Of a stretch of DNA of 64,000 nt, positions 61,300 through 64,000 are shown piece by piece. Location of the stretch: positions 3,403,001-3,467,000 of the forward strand of contig NZ_CP150207.1 of assembly GCF_037969765.1 (NCBI RefSeq), given 5' to 3'. The notes under the pieces are model-generated. The model did not search any database and was not told the DNA's origin. It saw nothing but the letters and a program-made list of their open reading frames with translations. How positions within the stretch are numbered: position 1 is the stretch's first letter; each line of letters opens with the position of its first letter. A program made the position numbers and the translations under genes. The stretch comes from Paenibacillus sp. FSL W8-0186. Lineage in GTDB: Bacteria > Bacillota > Bacilli > Paenibacillales > Paenibacillaceae.

Positions 61300-63507
61300 T
61301 TAGTGCTTGATTTCAGGTAAAGGCTGGAATAACAGATTAACGGACAAGCTGCTGCCCGGTGCTGCAGTGAACAGCATTTCCACCGTCTCCTCGAGGTCTC
61401 CGGTCCGGTACAGCACGGCCGCCTCGTGGGGGGCCTTCAAACCGCTCGTATCAGGAAGCTGGACGATCCGGCCATTCACCATAATCACCCCATCGTATTG
61501 CCCGCCCCGGGGATTAAACGTGATCAGCGTCCGGGGAGCGACCCGGTAGAGCTTGATCCGGTACAGCACGCCGAAGTTGCCCGCGTTCATTTGATACGTC
61601 CCTGTCGCACCGTCCCTGCCGACGAGATAAGGGTCCTGCGAGTTGTCGCCGATCATCAGACGGGCAGGCGTAAGGCCCAGAAGATCGCCGTACCGGATGT
61701 TTCTTGTCGCATCGAAATATGTTCCCCGGTTGTGGTTATCCATAGGCAATACGGACAAATTCTGCAGGGCATTAATAGGATCTCTAGTCGTCGAAAGCAT
61801 GATGACGTGATATTGAATCGTCTGATCGCTGTATAAGTCGGCGAACAGGGATACAACATCTCCCTGTCTCATTATGCTGGAGCTGAGTTCTGTAAATATA
61901 ACTTTGCTTTGTCCAGGAGACAGCCAGACGTCCTTAAACTTATTGCCGTACTGCATCGATTCAAAATAGCGCTGAACCGACATTTTGCCGGAAGCAGTCG
62001 CGTATTTCGTAGGTCCGCCCATCCCTAAGCTCGTCTGAGTTAAGCGCGCGGTTTCCGTGCCGCGGTTTGTGGCTACGACGTACATCTTGACGTTTTTCCT
62101 CGTTGAGTTTACATGATGCAGCATGAATCTTGTATTTCCGATCGCCGATTCCCGGTAGAGGATGCCTTCGGAATAGACCGTCTCCGGGCTGTTGCTGCGA
62201 ATTAGTGTTACAGGCTCCGTATCATATTGGTAAGGAACCTTAGTCCAAGTGGGAATCTTGGTACCGTCAAACGAGTATTTGCTGCCGACTGGAGTATAAA
62301 TCTTGTAGAATTCGTCCCTCGTATACAATATCTCTTCCGTAATCGTAATCGTCTTCTCGACCGTCGAGGACAGCCCGTACTTATTCCTTACAGTCAAGCG
62401 GATCGTCTTCGGCCCTGGCGTGAAGAAAGCCATTTCATTGTTGAGCCATTCGCGCGATACGATCGCATTATCCTCGTCCGTACTATAATCCGTGTAAGAA
62501 ATGAATTCCCCGATCTTATAGGTATCCTTATTCGTAGTAAAATCAGCGACCGGAGGCGTATGCGGCTTGTTCACCGTCACGGTTAGCCAGAACGTATCGC
62601 TCCATTGTCCGCTGGAATCCTTGACACGGTAACTGACCACGTATCTGCCCGGATACATAAAGACTTCCTCGCGCCCCTCCCACTGCTCCTCCACAATCGG
62701 CAGTCCTTTCGGGGAATATGCGCTAGGGATATACTGCACCAAAGTCTCGCCTGCGAAAATTTCCGGGTTGCCGATGCTGAATGCGGCGACCGGCTTCGTC
62801 GACAGGTTGAGAACGACCTTCTTCTCCTGCTGGTTGACCGTATAGGGGATGCCAAGCGCTTGCGTAATAGAGGTTAACGGAACCAAGAATACGCCGTTAG
62901 AAGAATATGAGGGCCCTTTCATTGACTTGACGGCACCGTTCACTTTATAGGTCTTGCTGTTCAGCTTGAAGCGCAGCTCGTCGCCGCCCCGCCGGATGAT
63001 CGTCTCTTTGGTTTTATTGTCGAAGGATAATTTCAAGCCCGTCCGCTCTACGATCGCCCGGATAGAGATGTACGAAACTCCGTCCTTGACCGTCATCGGA
63101 TGCGGTGCCAAGTATTGCTTGCCGTTCTGATACATTTTGTTGCTATTCATCATCAAAACCAGCTGGCTGACACCGGAATCTGCTGCCCCATTCGCCGTCC
63201 CCGCTGCGACAACGCTGGTCTGCTGGCTCTCCGGTGCAGATTTGGTTTCCGTCGGCTGCACCGTACCGTTTGCCGCAGGGAATTCTTCCTTGCTGCCTGA
63301 GCCGGTTCCTTCAGCCTCCGGGTTTTCCTGATCGGTTATGCTCGTCTGAGCATCCTGCCATTCGGTTGCGATGCTGGTTTGTTCTGCCTTGATATCCTCC
63401 GTGCTTAGAATACTTCCATGTACGGTCTCTGCCGCACTAGCAGGTAGAACCATGGTCACAAATGAAGCTATGGATACGGTGGTGAGGACCATTTTTTTCA
63501 AATTCAT
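61300..63507 (-). CDS. Secreted stalk-domain protein with PKD repeats
   Basis: A 735-residue exported protein: signal peptide (about 1-26, ASAAE cleavage region), a Ser/Thr/Glu-rich segment (30-112), a copper-amine-oxidase N-domain (115-235; MTVKDGVSYISIRAIVERTG, FLVPLTSITQALG), two PKD-like domains (238-313 and 316-392; PPVADFTTNKDTY), then a roughly 330-residue C-terminal region rich in beta strands with no recognised family (IRSNSPETVYSEGILYR, LNLLFQPLP at the end). Probably a surface or matrix protein. ATG at 63507 with AAGGAG. It is a monocistron closed by its own terminator. Confidence 0.8.
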   Translation of the reverse strand: MNLKKMVLTTVSIASFVTMVLPASAAETVHGSILSTEDIKAEQTSIATEWQDAQTSITDQENPEAEGTGSGSKEEFPAANGTVQPTETKSAPESQQTSVVAAGTANGAADSGVSQLVLMMNSNKMYQNGKQYLAPHPMTVKDGVSYISIRAIVERTGLKLSFDNKTKETIIRRGGDELRFKLNSKTYKVNGAVKSMKGPSYSSNGVFLVPLTSITQALGIPYTVNQQEKKVVLNLSTKPVAAFSIGNPEIFAGETLVQYIPSAYSPKGLPIVEEQWEGREEVFMYPGRYVVSYRVKDSSGQWSDTFWLTVTVNKPHTPPVADFTTNKDTYKIGEFISYTDYSTDEDNAIVSREWLNNEMAFFTPGPKTIRLTVRNKYGLSSTVEKTITITEEILYTRDEFYKIYTPVGSKYSFDGTKIPTWTKVPYQYDTEPVTLIRSNSPETVYSEGILYRESAIGNTRFMLHHVNSTRKNVKMYVVATNRGTETARLTQTSLGMGGPTKYATASGKMSVQRYFESMQYGNKFKDVWLSPGQSKVIFTELSSSIMRQGDVVSLFADLYSDQTIQYHVIMLSTTRDPINALQNLSVLPMDNHNRGTYFDATRNIRYGDLLGLTPARLMIGDNSQDPYLVGRDGATGTYQMNAGNFGVLYRIKLYRVAPRTLITFNPRGGQYDGVIMVNGRIVQLPDTSGLKAPHEAAVLYRTGDLEETVEMLFTAAPGSSLSVNLLFQPLPEIKH

Positions 63508-63608
63508 TGCTTGACTCCTTCTACTCCCATTTGAATAATACTGTCACTTGTACACTTATTATTTAACGCGGTTTTATAGGAAAAGTTGCTGCTCCTATCG
63601 CACGGACA

Positions 63609-63656
63609 CGCAAAAACCGGTAAAATCCGTCATGTAATACGGACTTATACCGGTTT
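63609..63656 (-). terminator. Terminator of the GH3 gene
   Basis: AAACCGGTA (63614-63622) and TACCGGTTT (63648-63656) with an inner TCCGT/ACGGA stem; a T5 run follows on the minus strand. The rest of 63508-63695 shows nothing else certain. Confidence 0.85.
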
Positions 63657-63695
63657 AGTAGGTAATTAGTGCCATATTAAAATGATGCTCCAGGG

Positions 63696-64000
63696 TTACA
63701 GGCCGTGTCCTATCGGGAACTGAGGGTTGAGGCCTACCGGAAGCTTGCCCTGCGGGCGAAGCTGCCCGAACAGCACTTTGGCAAGCGCGTCAAGCGAATA
63801 TTGCCGGTTCTCGTATAGGCACAAATAGGTTCCGATTTCAGGAAAAAAATTGATATCATATGGATTCCGCGTAGATACAACTATAATACTAGAACCATGA
63901 ATTTCATTCAATCCCTGAATTAAGGAAATTTGCCCTTCGGAGACCTCTCCTTCCGCGGTGTAAGTAAGCACGATAATCTGCCTGAAATTCCTGCTCTGTT
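63696..64000 (-). CDS. Glycoside hydrolase family 3 enzyme, C-terminal part (cut by window edge)
   Basis: The last 100 codons of a gene that starts beyond base 64000. The fragment reads FRQIIVLTYTAEG...SIIVVSTRNPYDINFFPEIGTYLCLYENR (short cores VVSTRNPYD and YLCLYEN) and ends in the GQLRPQGKLPVGL motif, typical of the C-terminal alpha/beta sandwich of GH3 beta-N-acetylhexosaminidases (NagZ-like) and beta-glucosidases. Role in peptidoglycan recycling is plausible, but the catalytic N-terminal barrel is not visible. Confidence 0.8.
   Translation of the reverse strand, partial: QSRNFRQIIVLTYTAEGEVSEGQISLIQGLNEIHGSSIIVVSTRNPYDINFFPEIGTYLCLYENRQYSLDALAKVLFGQLRPQGKLPVGLNPQFPIGHGL

Overview
The window comes from a low-to-mid GC, endospore-forming Firmicute, most likely a Paenibacillus or close Paenibacillaceae relative. 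This rests on recognisable gene content and order: spo0A, spoIVB, the eight-gene spoIIIA operon and spoIIM sit in nearly the same chain of housekeeping genes as in Bacillus subtilis. Two further hints are an S-layer (SLH) anchored exoenzyme and several copper-amine-oxidase-type 'stalk' domain proteins. Most genes lie on the minus strand. No tRNA, rRNA, CRISPR array, prophage or complete insertion sequence was seen.

Layout. 1-3 kb: fur (cut by the edge), spoIIM, an endonuclease Q-like repair nuclease, nudF, and divergently mciZ (FtsZ inhibitor) coupled to an uncharacterised helical-repeat gene. 4-11 kb: an M20 peptidase, the tiny stressosome protein gene prli42, lipB, and a branched-chain 2-oxoacid dehydrogenase set (bkdB, bkdAB, bkdAA, lpd), so that a lipoate-attachment enzyme sits beside a lipoyl-dependent complex. 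11-13 kb: DUF2627 gene, a small unknown gene and an AT-rich SHOCT-domain gene that looks imported. 13-29 kb: spo0A, spoIVB, recN, argR, an unknown membrane gene, tlyA, dxs, ispA, xseB, xseA, folD, nusB, DUF2273, amaP, asp23, accC, accB. 29-35.6 kb: spoIIIAH to spoIIIAA and yqhV. 35.7-47.5 kb: glgP and lysC, then efp, a Xaa-Pro peptidase, aroQ, yqhR, yqhQ, yqhP, yqhO, a GHL10 glycosidase-like protein and mntR. 47.5-51.1 kb: ccdA and the zinc importer znuACB. 51.5-57.9 kb: one 2,117-residue secreted, SLH-anchored protein with a GH59-like (galactocerebrosidase family) catalytic core. 58-64 kb: metG with a T-box leader, yidD, zur, a stalk/PKD-domain secreted protein and the C-terminal end of a GH3 enzyme.

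Regulation that can be read from the sequence: a sigma-H promoter of spo0A wrapped in 0A boxes; a sigma-E promoter in front of spoIIIAA; a consensus sigma-A promoter with a Zur operator upstream of znuA, with the likely zur gene about 10 kb away; a Met T-box before metG; and a LexA-like box inside the promoter that should drive the unknown membrane gene, argR and recN. Several terminators overlap stop codons, and one inverted repeat covers the Shine-Dalgarno of yqhO.

The least conventional part is the 51.1-57.9 kb segment: a very large multi-module wall enzyme preceded by a long 5' region containing a short ORF with a good ribosome binding site and a closed multi-stem fold that ends in the Shine-Dalgarno of the big gene. 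Coordinates of promoters and hairpins come from reading by eye; functional statements about them are inference.
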